From Kosakonia sacchari (GTDB lineage: Bacteria; Pseudomonadota; Gammaproteobacteria; Enterobacterales; Enterobacteriaceae): DNA of 64,000 nt. The notes beneath the pieces were generated by a model. The model saw only the letters and a list, made by a program, of their open reading frames with translations, did no database searches and was not told the DNA's origin. The stretch is from positions 293,914 to 357,913 of the forward strand of contig FOAY01000001.1 in assembly GCA_900109485.1 (NCBI GenBank). The letters run 5' to 3'. Positions 8,039 to 17,305 of the stretch are shown piece by piece (position 1 is the first letter of the stretch; every line of letters begins with the position of its first letter). Both the position numbers and the translations under genes were made by a program.

Positions 8039-8812
8039 GTGGAGAAGGCCGTCGTTCCGCCGGAAAAAAAACAGTACCAGGAGATTGGCGAGGATTTACG
8101 CGAGCAAATCATCCAGGGGCATTATCCCGTTGGCTCCCGCCTGCCGCCGGAGCGCAATATCGCCGAAAAATATGGCGTCAGCCGCACCATTGTGCGCGAA
8201 GCGCTGCTGATGCTGGAATTGCAGGGCACGGTGGATATTCGCCAGGGGTCGGGCGTCTATGTGATGCGTATCCCGCAGGCCCATGAAAACGAGGAAGAGC
8301 GCTTTCTCAGTAGCGATGTTGGCCCGTTCGAGATCCTGCAAGCGCGCCAGCTACTGGAGAGCAATATTGCTGCCTTTGCGGCGACTATGGCGACGCGGGC
8401 GGATGTTGACAATCTGCGGCGCATTCTCGAACAGGAGCAGCGCGCCATCGCCCTGAATGACACCACCCAGGACAACAGCAAGATGTTTCATCTGGTGCTG
8501 GCCGGGGCTTCGCAAAACCAGATGCTGCTGGCAACGGTGGAGAGCATCTGGCACCACATGGACAGCAGCCCGCTGTGGCAACAATTTAATGTGCATATCG
8601 CCAGCCGTCCGTATCGCCTGAAATGGCTGGGCGACCGGCAAACGCTGCTGGCAGCGGTGCGTCGCCGCGATGTGATGGGTGCATGGCAGTCGATGTGGCA
8701 GCATCTGGAAAATGTCAAAAAAAGCCTGCTGGAGCTCTCTGATGAAGATGCGCCAGACTTCGACGGCTATCTGTTTGAATCCGTCCCCATCTTCCAGGGA
8801 AAACTGATGTGA
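8039..8812 (+). CDS. GntR-family (FadR/UxuR-like) regulator
   Basis: A 257-residue regulator with an N-terminal GntR winged helix (about residues 14-75, with the recognition segment YGVSRTIVREALLMLE) and a C-terminal all-helical FCD effector domain. It is closest in pattern to ExuR and UxuR, including the C-terminal DGYLFESVPIF segment. The start is a GTG at 8039, preceded by AGGTGA with 4-base spacing. In the FCD domain the usual Asp-x3-His metal pair reads Ser-x3-His, and the later His before the ILKAL-like segment is Arg; the final MWQHLEN histidine is kept. It sits in the operon it probably controls through the TGGTATGCCA sites near 5077-5182; that link is inferred. Confidence 0.82.
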   Translation: MEKAVVPPEKKQYQEIGEDLREQIIQGHYPVGSRLPPERNIAEKYGVSRTIVREALLMLELQGTVDIRQGSGVYVMRIPQAHENEEERFLSSDVGPFEILQARQLLESNIAAFAATMATRADVDNLRRILEQEQRAIALNDTTQDNSKMFHLVLAGASQNQMLLATVESIWHHMDSSPLWQQFNVHIASRPYRLKWLGDRQTLLAAVRRRDVMGAWQSMWQHLENVKKSLLELSDEDAPDFDGYLFESVPIFQGKLM

Positions 8813-9258
8813 AAATCCTTCCTCTCTACGAAGCGCCGCACTTTGCGCCGCAGGTTATCGAGTGGCTGTGGCATGAGTTTGGCGATTCTCTGCCGCGCGA
8901 TTTTTTTGCCAGCATTATTGATCACAGCCAGACGCCGGGTGCGTTACCGCTGACGTTTGTGTTGGTTGACGGCGATGAACTGCTGGCGACCGTGGGGCTG
9001 TGGCGTTGCGATTTGATCAGCCGTCAGGATCTCTTCCCGTGGCTGGCCGCGCTGTATGTAAAAGAAAGCGTGCGCGGGCAGGGGCTGGCCGGGCAGCTAC
9101 AGCAGCATATGATGGTGCAGGCAAAAGCAATGGGATTTAGCCAGTTACATCTCTATTCCGCCTGTCGCGATTTTTATGAGCGCTACGGCTGGGAGTATAT
9201 TGGCGACGGGCTGGATTATCCGAACACGCATGTGCATTTGTATCGCATTGCGTTGTGA
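8809..9258 (+). CDS. GNAT-family acetyltransferase
   Basis: A 149-residue single-domain GNAT protein. The acetyl-CoA pyrophosphate-binding loop is visible at VRGQGLAGQL, and the C-terminal region contains the typical FYERYGWEY strand-turn segment. The start is a GTG that overlaps the GntR stop codon by four bases (GTGA), which indicates translational coupling. The substrate is unknown. Its place in a sugar operon might mean acetylation of a sugar or amino sugar, but co-occurrence is the only evidence. Confidence 0.8.
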   Translation: MKILPLYEAPHFAPQVIEWLWHEFGDSLPRDFFASIIDHSQTPGALPLTFVLVDGDELLATVGLWRCDLISRQDLFPWLAALYVKESVRGQGLAGQLQQHMMVQAKAMGFSQLHLYSACRDFYERYGWEYIGDGLDYPNTHVHLYRIAL

Positions 9259-9289
9259 GTTTTTTGGCTCAACGCAGAAGAATATGCAG

Positions 9290-9316
9290 GCCGGATAAGC
9301 GTTAACGCCTTCCGGC
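9290..9316. repeat. REP element
   Basis: An imperfect palindrome starting GCCGGATAAGCG and ending CCTTCCGGC, the standard enterobacterial REP form. It lies between the convergent GNAT gene and galR and may stabilise or end their transcripts. Confidence 0.8.
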
Positions 9317-9343
9317 AAGCAATCAGACTCAGGGCAACCCGCG

Positions 9344-10351
9344 TTAACTCTCCTGCGGCGCAATCACCGAATGGCGGCGCACCAGCGTCGGGTTAAACAG
9401 ATGCGTTATCTCCGGCAGCGGACGGTTTTCCGCCAGCGCCAGCGCCAGTTCGGCGGCCTGCGTCGCCATGGTGACAATCGGGTAACGAACGGTGGTCAGC
9501 CGGGGACGCACATAGCGCGACACCAGTACATCGTCGAAGCCAATCAGCGAAATCTCGCCCGGCACATCAATGCCATTATCATTCAGGACACCCATTGCGC
9601 CCGCCGCCATCGAATCGTTGTAACAGGCAACGGCGGTAAAGTTTCTGCCGCGACCTAACAGTTCAGTCATCGCCTGCTCGCCGCCGCTTTCATCCGGCTC
9701 GGCAAAGGTCACCAGCCGGTCATTGCACGGCAGGCCATTCTCTTTCAGCGCATCGTAATAACCCTGCAAACGATCTTCCGCGTCGGAAATGGCGTGGTTT
9801 GAGCAGAGGTAACCAATACGCGTATGGCCTTGCTGGATCAGGTGGCGAGTTGCCAGCCACGCGCCGTAGCGGTCGTCGAGCGCCACGCAGCGCTGTTCAA
9901 AACCCGGCAGAATACGGTTGATCAGTACCATGCCAGGAATTTGCTTCATTAGCGAAGCCAGTTCTTCATCGGGGATGGTTTTGGCGTGTACCACCAGCGC
10001 GCCGCAGCGGTGGCGGATCAACTGCTCAATGGCTTTGCGCTCTTTCTCTTCGTTATGGTAGCCGTTGCCAATCAGCAGAAAATTACCGGTGGCGGAAGCG
10101 ACTTGCTCAACGGCTTTCACCATCGCGCCGAAAAAGGGGTCTGAAACATCGCCGACCACCAGACCGACGGTTTCCGTCGATTGCTGCGCCAGCGCGCGGG
10201 CGTTGGCGTTCGGGTGATAATTCAGCGCATCCATTGCACTCTGCACCGCCAGCCGTGAGGATTCGCTCGCTTTTGGCGAGTTGTTAATCACACGGGAAAC
10301 CGTAGCAACGGAGACACCTGCCAGCCGTGCTACATCTTTAATGGTCGCCAT
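9344..10351 (-). CDS. galR: GalR, galactose repressor
   Basis: A 335-residue LacI-family repressor that controls gal genes in response to D-galactose. The N-terminal helix-turn-helix (MATIKDVARLAGVSVATVSR) and the core are nearly identical to E. coli GalR, including the effector-domain segment GFDDVLVSRYVRPRLTT. It is about 8 residues shorter than the E. coli protein at the C-terminus. A near-consensus GalR operator lies 17 bases upstream of the start, implying autoregulation. In E. coli galR is directly beside lysA; here the sugar cassette separates them. Confidence 0.96.
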   Translation of the reverse strand: MATIKDVARLAGVSVATVSRVINNSPKASESSRLAVQSAMDALNYHPNANARALAQQSTETVGLVVGDVSDPFFGAMVKAVEQVASATGNFLLIGNGYHNEEKERKAIEQLIRHRCGALVVHAKTIPDEELASLMKQIPGMVLINRILPGFEQRCVALDDRYGAWLATRHLIQQGHTRIGYLCSNHAISDAEDRLQGYYDALKENGLPCNDRLVTFAEPDESGGEQAMTELLGRGRNFTAVACYNDSMAAGAMGVLNDNGIDVPGEISLIGFDDVLVSRYVRPRLTTVRYPIVTMATQAAELALALAENRPLPEITHLFNPTLVRRHSVIAPQES

Positions 10352-10367
10352 GGCGCACCTTCCTTAG

Positions 10368-10383
10368 GGGTAAACGTTTACAC
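10368..10383. promoter_or_regulatory. GalR/GalS operator upstream of galR
   Basis: GGGTAAACGTTTACAC matches the 16-base GalR operator consensus GTGKAANCGNTTNCAC at every position but the second. Its centre is a perfect 12-bp palindrome. It lies just upstream of the galR start codon. Confidence 0.85.
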
Positions 10384-10478
10384 ACAGCGTAGTGTTACGG
10401 AAAAGAGAGGGCTAATCAAGGCAGCTACCCGATGGCGATGTGCAAACGTGAACTGACGCGGCGGAAAGCTGTGGAACC

Positions 10479-10592
10479 GTTACACAAAAAAGTTTTGCCG
10501 ATTAATACAGGTAAAACCTTTAGTTACACTTTGCGCAAAGCTGTTTCGATTGTCTGCTGGTGGCACGTTCTCCCTCATGACAGAGTGGTTAT
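10479..10592 (+). promoter_or_regulatory. omrB promoter region with OmpR-like repeats
   Basis: Two GTTACAC repeats start at 10479 and 10523, upstream of the omrB start near 10593. OmpR sites contain GTTACA-like half-sites, and omrA/omrB are activated by OmpR-P in E. coli. The assignment is by similarity and position only. Confidence 0.4.
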
Positions 10593-10676
10593 CCCAGAGG
10601 TATTGATAGGTGAGAGCAGCCCCCGGGTTGCATACTCGAATTACACCAACCTGCGCAGATGCGCAGGTTTTTTTTT
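10593..10676 (+). ncRNA. omrB: OmrB small RNA
   Basis: An 84-base Hfq-dependent sRNA. The 5' end CCCAGAGGTATTGATAGGTG is the conserved seed that pairs with outer-membrane and biofilm mRNAs in E. coli (for example cirA, ompT, csgD and ompR). The 3' end is a GC-rich terminator stem (CTGCGC/GCGCAG) followed by nine T residues. It stands in the galR-aas interval exactly as in E. coli. The middle section differs from the E. coli copy. Short reading frames across it (10432-10689 and 10610-10798) are not genes. Confidence 0.93.
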
Positions 10677-10784
10677 GCCTGTGTTGTAACAAGCAGAGCG
10701 AATCTACACACCTCGTTTCACTTCGGTTCATTCCCTTGCTTTTTCCCGCTGGCGATAGGCCCTCGCCAACGCCACAATCAAGAT

Positions 10785-10871
10785 CCCAGAGGTATTGATT
10801 GGTGATTTATTCGGTACGCTCTTCGTACTCATTTCTTGCACCAACCTGCGCGGACGCGCAGGTTTTTTTTT
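10785..10871 (+). ncRNA. omrA: OmrA small RNA
   Basis: An 87-base paralogue of OmrB located 108 bases downstream. It shares the 5' seed (CCCAGAGGTATTGAT) and the 3' terminator stem with nine T residues; the central CGGTACGCTCTTCGTAC part is specific and matches E. coli OmrA. Both sRNAs answer to EnvZ-OmpR in E. coli. The start position is inferred by alignment to the remembered E. coli RNA. Confidence 0.94.
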
Positions 10872-10954
10872 GCCCTGAATTTCTCCTCCGGCACTTCTCG
10901 TGTAATCTGCCACAATTTGCAAACTTACTTATTTCTCTGGCAAAAGGAGTTGAG

Positions 10955-13114
10955 ATGCTACTGGGCTTTTTTCGCGGGCTGTTTCGCGTTTTGTTCCGGG
11001 TGCAGTTGACCGGCAGCACTGAAGCACTACACGGCGAACGTGTGTTGATTACCCCTAACCATGTCTCCTTTATTGATGGCATTCTGCTGGCGCTGTTCCT
11101 GCCCGTACGCCCGGTTTTTGCGGTTTATTCCTCGATCAGCAGCCAGTGGTATATGCGCTGGATCCGCCCCATTGTTGACTTTGTTCCTCTCGACCCCACC
11201 AAACCGATGTCGATTAAATATCTGGTACGCCTGATCGAGCAGGGTCGCCCGGTGGTGATTTTCCCGGAAGGGCGCATTTCGCTCTCGGGTTCACTGATGA
11301 AAATCTATGACGGCGCGGGTTTTGTCGCCGCTAAATCGGGCGCAACGGTCATACCGCTGCGTATTGATGGCGCAGAGCTGACGTATTTCAGCCGCCTGAA
11401 AGGGTTAGTTAAACAGCGCCTGTTCCCGCGTATTACGCTGCATATTCTGCCGCCAACATCTTTACCGATGCCGGAGGCACCGCGCGCCCGCGATCGCCGC
11501 AAAATCGCCGGTGAGATGCTGCACCAAATCATGATGGAAGCGCGTATGGCCGTGCGCCCGCGCGAAACGCTGTTTGAAGCGTTCCTCGCCGCGCAGTACC
11601 GTTTCGGCGCCAACAAGCCCTGCGTCGAAGACATCAACTTTACTCCCGACAGCTACCGCAAGCTGCTCACCAAGACGCTGTTCGTTGCGCGCATCCTGGA
11701 AAAATACAGTGCGCAAGGGGAGAAAATTGGCCTGATGCTGCCTAACGCAGGCATCAGCGCGGCGGTCATTTTCGGTGCGATTGCCCGTGGCCGAATTCCG
11801 GCGATGATGAACTACACTGCCGGGGGGAAAGGGCTTGGCAGCGCCATCAAAGCAGCGCAAATCAACACCATCTTCACCTCGCGAACCTTTATGGATAAAG
11901 GCAAGCTCTGGCATCTGCCGGAGCAGCTTACCCACGTGCGCTGGGTCTATCTGGAAGATCTGAAGGGCGATGTTACGCTGGAAGATAAAGTGTGGATTTT
12001 CCGCCACTTGCTGACGCCGTTAAAAGCGCAGGTGGCGCAGAAACCGGAGGATCCGGCGCTGGTGCTCTTTACCTCCGGCTCTGAAGGCAACCCGAAAGGC
12101 GTGGTGCATAGTCACAAGAGCATTCTGGCTAACGTTGAGCAGATCAAAACCATCGCTGACTTTACCGCCAACGACCGCTTTATGTCGGCACTGCCGCTGT
12201 TCCACTCGTTTGGCCTGACGGTCGGCTTGTTTACGCCGCTTTTGACCGGGGCGGAAGTGTTTCTCTATCCCAGCCCGCTGCACTATCGCGTGGTGCCGGA
12301 GCTGGTCTATGACCGCAACTGTACTGTGCTGTTTGGTACCTCGACCTTCCTCGGCAACTATGCGCGTTTCGCCAATCCTTACGACTTTTTCCGCCTGCGT
12401 TATGTCGTGGCTGGCGCGGAGAAGTTACAGGAGAGCACGCGCCAGTTGTGGCAGGACAAATTCGGCCTGCGCATTCTGGAAGGTTATGGCGTGACCGAAT
12501 GTGCGCCGGTGGTGTCGATTAACGTGCCGATGGCGGCGAAACCGGGCACGGTTGGCCGTATTCTGCCGGGAATGGATGCGCGTCTGATGGCGGTGCCAGG
12601 CATTGAAGAGGGCGGACGCCTGCAACTGAAAGGGCCGAACGTGATGACCGGCTATCTGCGGGTAGAAAACCCCGGTGTGCTGGAAGCGCCGTCGGCGGAG
12701 AATATTCACGGCGAGCAGGAAGCTGGCTGGTACGACACTGGCGATATTGTGCGTTTTGATGAGCAGGGGTTTGTGCAGATTCAGGGGCGTGCGAAGCGTT
12801 TTGCCAAAATTGCCGGTGAGATGATCTCGCTGGAGACGGTGGAACAGCTGGCACTGGCGGTGTCGCCGGAGAAAATGCATGCCACGGTAATTAAAAGCGA
12901 TGCCAGCAAAGGTGAAGCGCTGGTGATGTTTACGAGCGATGAATCGCTGACGCGCGACAAACTTCTGCAGTATGCGCGTGCACAGGGCATCCCTGAGCTG
13001 GCGGTACCGCGCGACATTCGTTATCTCAAGCAACTGCCGGTGCTGGGCAGCGGTAAACCTGATTTTGTCACGCTCAAAACGATGGTTGACGAGGCGGAAA
13101 CCCAACATGCTTAA
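10955..13114 (+). CDS. aas: Aas, 2-acyl-GPE acyltransferase / acyl-ACP synthetase
   Basis: A 719-residue bifunctional inner-membrane enzyme that re-acylates lysophosphatidylethanolamine. The N-terminal acyltransferase domain (about residues 1-200) has the H-x4-D motif at His36 and Asp41 (NHVSFID) and the FPEGR motif. The C-terminal AMP-binding domain carries [12 protein letters not shown] and EGYGVTEC and activates fatty acids onto its ACP. The ATG at 10955 follows AGGAG and matches E. coli; longer in-frame extensions run through omrA and are not real. It overlaps lplT by eight bases, and the two work as a lysophospholipid import and repair pair. Confidence 0.96.
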   Translation: MLLGFFRGLFRVLFRVQLTGSTEALHGERVLITPNHVSFIDGILLALFLPVRPVFAVYSSISSQWYMRWIRPIVDFVPLDPTKPMSIKYLVRLIEQGRPVVIFPEGRISLSGSLMKIYDGAGFVAAKSGATVIPLRIDGAELTYFSRLKGLVKQRLFPRITLHILPPTSLPMPEAPRARDRRKIAGEMLHQIMMEARMAVRPRETLFEAFLAAQYRFGANKPCVEDINFTPDSYRKLLTKTLFVARILEKYSAQGEKIGLMLPNAGISAAVIFGAIARGRIPAMMNYTAGGKGLGSAIKAAQINTIFTSRTFMDKGKLWHLPEQLTHVRWVYLEDLKGDVTLEDKVWIFRHLLTPLKAQVAQKPEDPALVLFTSGSEGNPKGVVHSHKSILANVEQIKTIADFTANDRFMSALPLFHSFGLTVGLFTPLLTGAEVFLYPSPLHYRVVPELVYDRNCTVLFGTSTFLGNYARFANPYDFFRLRYVVAGAEKLQESTRQLWQDKFGLRILEGYGVTECAPVVSINVPMAAKPGTVGRILPGMDARLMAVPGIEEGGRLQLKGPNVMTGYLRVENPGVLEAPSAENIHGEQEAGWYDTGDIVRFDEQGFVQIQGRAKRFAKIAGEMISLETVEQLALAVSPEKMHATVIKSDASKGEALVMFTSDESLTRDKLLQYARAQGIPELAVPRDIRYLKQLPVLGSGKPDFVTLKTMVDEAETQHA

Positions 13115-14297
13115 ACCTGAGATCAACGCCTCGCTGTGGTCGCGTGGAATGATGGCGGTGATCGCCGCCCAGTTCCTTTCGGCATTTGGCGACAATGCGC
13201 TGCTGTTTGCTACGCTGGCTCTGCTGAAGGCCGAGTTTTACCCGGATTGGAGCCAGCCGATCCTGCAAATGGTGTTTGTGGGTGCTTACATCCTGTTCGC
13301 CCCATTTGTTGGCCAGGTGGCGGACAGTTTCGCTAAAGGCCGGGTAATGATGATGGCGAACGGCTTAAAGCTGCTGGGCGCCGCGAGCATTTGCTTTGGC
13401 GTGAATCCGTTTGTCGGCTATCTGCTGGTGGGCATTGGCGCGGCGGCTTACTCTCCGGCGAAATATGGAATTCTCGGCGAGATCACCTCCGGGGATAAAC
13501 TGGTTAAAGCCAATGGGCTGATGGAGTCATCAACTATTGCCGCCATTCTGCTCGGTTCGGTGGCGGGCGGCGTGCTGGCCGACTGGCATGTGCTTGCTGC
13601 GCTGGGCGTTTGTGCGCTGGTTTATGCGGGCGCGGTCGTCGCGAATTTGCTGATCCCGAAGCTGCCCGCTGCGCGGCCGGGGCAGTCCTGGCGTTTTACG
13701 CCGATGACGCACAGCTTCTTTAGCGCCTGCAAAAGTTTGTGGCGCAACGGTGAAACCCGCTTCTCGTTGGTTGGCACCAGCCTGTTCTGGGGCGCGGGTG
13801 TGACGCTGCGCTTCCTGCTGGTGCTGTGGGTGCCGGTGGCGCTGGGTATTACTGACAACGCCACGCCGACCTATCTGAACGCGATGGTGGCTGTCGGGAT
13901 TGTGGTTGGTGCCGGGCTGGCGGCGAAGCTGGTCACGCTGGAAACTGTTGCGCGCTGTATGCCTGCAGGGGTTTTGATTGGCGTTGCGGTGGTGCTGTTT
14001 TCGTTACAACATGCTTTGCTGCCTGCTTACGGCGTTCTGATGCTGATCGGCATGCTGGGCGGTTTTTTTGTCGTGCCGCTGAATGCGCTGCTACAGGCGA
14101 TTGGTAAAGCGTCGGTCGGGGCGGGCAATGCGATTGCCGTGCAGAATCTCGGCGAAAACATGGCCATGCTGCTCATGCTGGGGCTGTACTCGCTGGCGGT
14201 AAAAGCCGGCGCGCCGGTAGTGGCAACGGGCGTCGGCTTTGGCGTGATCTTTGCGCTGGCGATAGCGGCGCTATGGTTCTGGCAGCGCCGCCGGTAA
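13107..14297 (+). CDS. lplT: LplT, lysophospholipid transporter
   Basis: A 396-residue major-facilitator-type inner-membrane flippase that moves lysophosphatidylethanolamine to the inner leaflet for Aas. About 12 hydrophobic segments are visible, with the conserved [20 protein letters not shown] opening. The ATG at 13107 lies within the last codons of aas, giving an eight-base overlap and translational coupling. A frame upstream to 12972 is an artefact of reading inside aas. Its stop is two bases from the convergent tas stop. Confidence 0.95.
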   Translation: MLKPEINASLWSRGMMAVIAAQFLSAFGDNALLFATLALLKAEFYPDWSQPILQMVFVGAYILFAPFVGQVADSFAKGRVMMMANGLKLLGAASICFGVNPFVGYLLVGIGAAAYSPAKYGILGEITSGDKLVKANGLMESSTIAAILLGSVAGGVLADWHVLAALGVCALVYAGAVVANLLIPKLPAARPGQSWRFTPMTHSFFSACKSLWRNGETRFSLVGTSLFWGAGVTLRFLLVLWVPVALGITDNATPTYLNAMVAVGIVVGAGLAAKLVTLETVARCMPAGVLIGVAVVLFSLQHALLPAYGVLMLIGMLGGFFVVPLNALLQAIGKASVGAGNAIAVQNLGENMAMLLMLGLYSLAVKAGAPVVATGVGFGVIFALAIAALWFWQRRR

Positions 14298-14299
14298 GT

Positions 14300-15340
14300 T
14301 TACGGCGCTGGGTAGGTATATACCTGGTGAACCGCTTCAATCTCTGCCAGCACATCCTGGCTCAGATCCAGATGCAGGCTTTCCACATTGGTTTTCAGCT
14401 GTTCCATCGTCGTCGCGCCCAGCAGGGTGCTGGCGACGAAGGGCTGGCGACGGACAAACGCCAGCGCCATCTGCGCCGGATCGAGATTATGTCGCTTCGC
14501 AATATCCACATAGGCTGCCACCGCTTTTTGCGCCTGCTCGCCGCTGTAACGCGTAAAGCGGCTGAACAGCGTGTTGCGTGCGCCTGCGGGTTTCGCCCCG
14601 TTGAGATATTTCCCGGTCAGCGTGCCGAAGGCGAGGCAAGAGTAGGCCAGCAGTTCTACACCTTCATACTGGCTCACTTCCGCAAGACCGACTTCAAAGC
14701 TGCGGTTTAACAGGCTGTACGGGTTCTGGATGGTGACAATGCGCGGCAGCTCATGCTTTTCCGCCAGATGCAGATAGCGCATCACGCCAAAGGCGGTTTC
14801 GTTCGAGACGCCGATATAACGAATTTTGCCCGCGCGCTGAAACTCAGTCAGCGCTTCCAGCGTCTCCAGCAGCGTTACGACCGGCGCGCTCTCAACCCAG
14901 CTATAACCCAGCTTGCCGAAGCAGTTAGTGGCGCGCTGCGGCCAGTGAACTTGGTAGAGATCGAGATAATCGGTTTGCAGACGTTTTAAGCTTTCATCCA
15001 GCGCGCTGCGGATGTTTTTACGATCGAGCGCCTGATCCGGACGGATCCCGCTGTCATTGTTGCGGCTTGGGCCGCTGACTTTGGAGGCGATAACCAGCTT
15101 TTCGCGGTTGCCGCGTTTTGCCAGCCAGTTGCCGACATAGGTTTCGGTTAAACCCTGCGTTTCCGGGCGTGGCGGAACAGGGTACATCTCTGCGACATCA
15201 ATCAGGTTGATTCCCTGGCTGACGGCGTAATCGAGCTGTGCATGGGCGTCGGCTTCGCTGTTTTGTTCACCAAACGTCATTGTGCCCAGCCCCAGGGTGC
15301 TGATTTCCAGCGAACTGTGGGGGATACGGTGATACTGCAT
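14300..15340 (-). CDS. tas: Tas, aldo-keto reductase
   Basis: A 346-residue NADP(H)-dependent aldo-keto reductase, almost identical to E. coli Tas, which was named for suppressing tyrosine auxotrophy in starved cells. The family's Asp/Tyr pair is in NLIDVAEMY, the catalytic Lys in LVIASKVSG, and the His in LDLYQVHW. Its in vivo substrate is unclear. I chose the ATG at 15340 (MQYHRIPHSSLE), with GAGGAAG upstream; the extension to 15355 adds five residues not in E. coli. Confidence 0.95.
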   Translation of the reverse strand: MQYHRIPHSSLEISTLGLGTMTFGEQNSEADAHAQLDYAVSQGINLIDVAEMYPVPPRPETQGLTETYVGNWLAKRGNREKLVIASKVSGPSRNNDSGIRPDQALDRKNIRSALDESLKRLQTDYLDLYQVHWPQRATNCFGKLGYSWVESAPVVTLLETLEALTEFQRAGKIRYIGVSNETAFGVMRYLHLAEKHELPRIVTIQNPYSLLNRSFEVGLAEVSQYEGVELLAYSCLAFGTLTGKYLNGAKPAGARNTLFSRFTRYSGEQAQKAVAAYVDIAKRHNLDPAQMALAFVRRQPFVASTLLGATTMEQLKTNVESLHLDLSQDVLAEIEAVHQVYTYPAP

Positions 15341-15433
15341 AGCCGGCTTCCTCAAAAATACAACGTCAGTAGTCCTGACAAAGGACTATAAACATGGCAG
15401 AGGGGAAGCAAAAGGGAAAGGGAAAATTCACAA

Positions 15434-15458
15434 AAAGGTCAGCAGGTCACTGACCTTT
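15434..15458 (-). terminator. Terminator of ygdR
   Basis: A 9-bp perfect stem (AAAGGTCAG with CTGACCTTT) and 7-base loop, followed on the minus strand by T residues. It is 12 bases beyond the ygdR stop. Confidence 0.7.
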
Positions 15459-15469
15459 AAAGGTATTTC

Positions 15470-15688
15470 TTAGCGTTCGATAATCTGGGAGACATCATCA
15501 CGGTTAATCTGCATTTTGTTGCCTTGCTGATCGCGGTAGCTGACCAGCCCGGTATCATCATCAATTTCCGGCTTACCATCCGTCAGGATCATTCTGCCGT
15601 CTTTTGTTGCCATTACGTAATCGCTGCTGCATCCGGAAACCGCAAAAGCTAAACCTACTGCAGAAATAATCACCGCCCATTTTTTCAT
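15470..15688 (-). CDS. ygdR: YgdR, small lipoprotein
   Basis: A 72-residue predicted lipoprotein of the YgdI/YgdR family (DUF903), nearly identical to E. coli YgdR. The signal peptide ends in the lipobox VSGC with the lipidated Cys20. The mature part is a small beta-rich SH3-like fold with the family segment [20 protein letters not shown]. Ser21 after the cysteine favours outer-membrane sorting. The function is unknown. A paralogue, ygdI, lies at 43508. Confidence 0.94.
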   Translation of the reverse strand: MKKWAVIISAVGLAFAVSGCSSDYVMATKDGRMILTDGKPEIDDDTGLVSYRDQQGNKMQINRDDVSQIIER

Positions 15689-15800
15689 CGCTCAGACCCT
15701 CTCATAGCATGCGTCACACACAGTCTAGTAATAACCCGCTGTTTCGCGTTGGAAAAGGGAGATTTTCTGAAAATAGCGGTTAGAGCAGGTAAAGAAATGA

Positions 15801-15830
15801 AAAGTGCTTCCCCGGCCGGGGAAGCACTTT
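15801..15830 (-). terminator. Long perfect palindrome downstream of ygdQ
   Basis: A 30-base perfect palindrome, centred on CCGGCCGG with arms beginning AAAGTGCTTC, lies immediately past the ygdQ stop codon. As RNA it forms a strong stem. The T-run on the minus side is weak (TCATTTCTTT), so termination efficiency is uncertain. Confidence 0.65.
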
Positions 15831-15832
15831 GC

Positions 15833-16546
15833 TTACAGCGGATTTTTCTTGTTACGCAACAGGTTAAGCCACTCGACGGCGATAGAGAAGAACATCGCGA
15901 AGTAGATGTAACCTTTCGGCACATGAATCGAAACACTTTCGAGGATCAGCGTAAAGCCGACCAGAATCAAAAACGACAGCGCCAGCATTTTGACCGACGG
16001 ATGGCGATCGACAAATTCGCCAATCGGACGTGCGGCAAACATCATCACCCCTACAGCGATCACGACGGCGGCCATCATGATGAACAGATGATCGGAGAGA
16101 CCCACTGCGGTAATCACCGAATCGAGACTGAAAATGATATCCAGCAGCATGATCTGCACGATAGCGCCGAGGAAGGAGTGAACGTTAGTTTTCAGCCCTT
16201 CTTCTTCACCTTCGATCGACTCGTGGATCTCTTTGCTCGCTTTCCAGATCAGGAACAATCCGCCGAGAAAAAGGATCATGTCACGCGCCGAAACGCTGTG
16301 ATCAAAAAGGGTGAATAACGGATGCGTCAGCCTTGTTACCCAGGCAATAGAGGCCAGCAGCAACAGCCGCATCACCATTGCCGCGGCCAGCCCAAGCCGA
16401 CGGGCGTGACTACGTTGTGCGGTAGGTAACTTTGCAACAACCAGAGAGAGGAAAATAATATTATCGATCCCTAATACGATCTCCAGCAGCGTCAGCGTAC
16501 CGAGCGCAAGCCAGGCGTTAGGATCGGTGATCCATGCAAATAACAT
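15833..16546 (-). CDS. ygdQ: YgdQ, TerC-family membrane protein
   Basis: A 237-residue integral membrane protein of the TerC family, nearly identical to E. coli YgdQ. Several transmembrane helices carry the acidic motifs of the family (LLEIVLGIDNIIFLS and MLLDIIFSLDSVITAVGL), which are thought to bind a metal ion; TerC relatives such as MeeF and MeeY export manganese during protein secretion. The role of YgdQ itself is not established. The ATG at 16546 is preferred over the TTG one codon upstream because E. coli starts at MLFAWITD, and AGGA precedes it. Confidence 0.93.
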   Translation of the reverse strand: MLFAWITDPNAWLALGTLTLLEIVLGIDNIIFLSLVVAKLPTAQRSHARRLGLAAAMVMRLLLLASIAWVTRLTHPLFTLFDHSVSARDMILFLGGLFLIWKASKEIHESIEGEEEGLKTNVHSFLGAIVQIMLLDIIFSLDSVITAVGLSDHLFIMMAAVVIAVGVMMFAARPIGEFVDRHPSVKMLALSFLILVGFTLILESVSIHVPKGYIYFAMFFSIAVEWLNLLRNKKNPL

Positions 16547-16609
16547 CAATAAAAGTCCTACAAAAAAAGAAGCGCTAATTATAAGCGTCGGTGAGGCTGT
16601 GGCAAAAAA

Positions 16610-17305
16610 TTAATATCCGGAGAGTAAAAAGTGGCGAGCCAGCAGCGCGCTGGTGAAGTTCTTTTTCAGGTAGAAACCGCGTGGCAGTGTGAGGATAGGC
16701 TCCCCGTGTTCGCCAATCGCTTCCGTCAGCGCTTTGCTGTTGGCGGCTTTGGGACGTAATTGCAGTACTTCGCCGTGACGGGCGGTAATACGCGTGACCT
16801 GGCCCAACACAATCAGATCCATCAACTCTTCCCAGTCCTGGCGTAACTGCTGCTCTTCTTCCTCATTGGGGCTCCAGAGCAGCGGCGATCCGACCCGGCG
16901 ATCGGCTACCGGGATCTCGCGCGAACCTTCAATCGGGATCCATAACACGCGTTTCAGCTTGTGCCGGACATGGCTGGTTTCCCACACCACGCCGCTATTC
17001 CCGGTGAGTGGCGCGACACAGACAAAGGTGGTTTCCAGCGGGCGGCCCTGGTTATCCACCGGAATGGTTTTTAACTCGACGCCCAGCGAGGCGAAGTCCT
17101 GCTCGGGTTTGCTTCCGGCGCTGGCGCCCAGCCATAGCTCAAGCAACACACCGATCCAGCCTTTATCCCGTTTCAGATCGCGCGGCACTGGCAACCCCGC
17201 TAACGACGCCAGTTCGCCAAGCGAATAGCCTGCCAGACGCTGTGCCTGAGCCAGTAACTGCGCTTCGGATTCTGGTGGCGAAGTGAAGGGAGATAACGCG
17301 AGCAT
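16610..17305 (-). CDS. mutH: MutH, GATC-specific mismatch-repair endonuclease
   Basis: A 231-residue endonuclease that nicks the unmethylated strand at hemimethylated GATC sites when activated by MutS and MutL. The catalytic triad Asp70, Glu77 and Lys79 is present in [14 protein letters not shown] at the same positions as in E. coli, and a later essential lysine lies in [11 protein letters not shown] chose the ATG at 17305; the N-terminal ten residues differ from E. coli. An upstream extension to 17347 adds 14 residues without family support. It is divergent from rppH across a long gene-free region. The window also holds part of mutS. Confidence 0.95.
   Translation of the reverse strand: MLALSPFTSPPESEAQLLAQAQRLAGYSLGELASLAGLPVPRDLKRDKGWIGVLLELWLGASAGSKPEQDFASLGVELKTIPVDNQGRPLETTFVCVAPLTGNSGVVWETSHVRHKLKRVLWIPIEGSREIPVADRRVGSPLLWSPNEEEEQQLRQDWEELMDLIVLGQVTRITARHGEVLQLRPKAANSKALTEAIGEHGEPILTLPRGFYLKKNFTSALLARHFLLSGY

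Noticed and set aside
9290-9316. REP element as a sign of an insertion sequence at the cassette edge
   Set aside because: REP elements are common between convergent enterobacterial genes. No transposase, target duplication or inverted ends were seen around the cassette.
10432-10798. Short plus-strand frames between galR and aas
   Set aside because: They run across the omrB and omrA sRNAs and their terminators; the peptide sequences show no family features.
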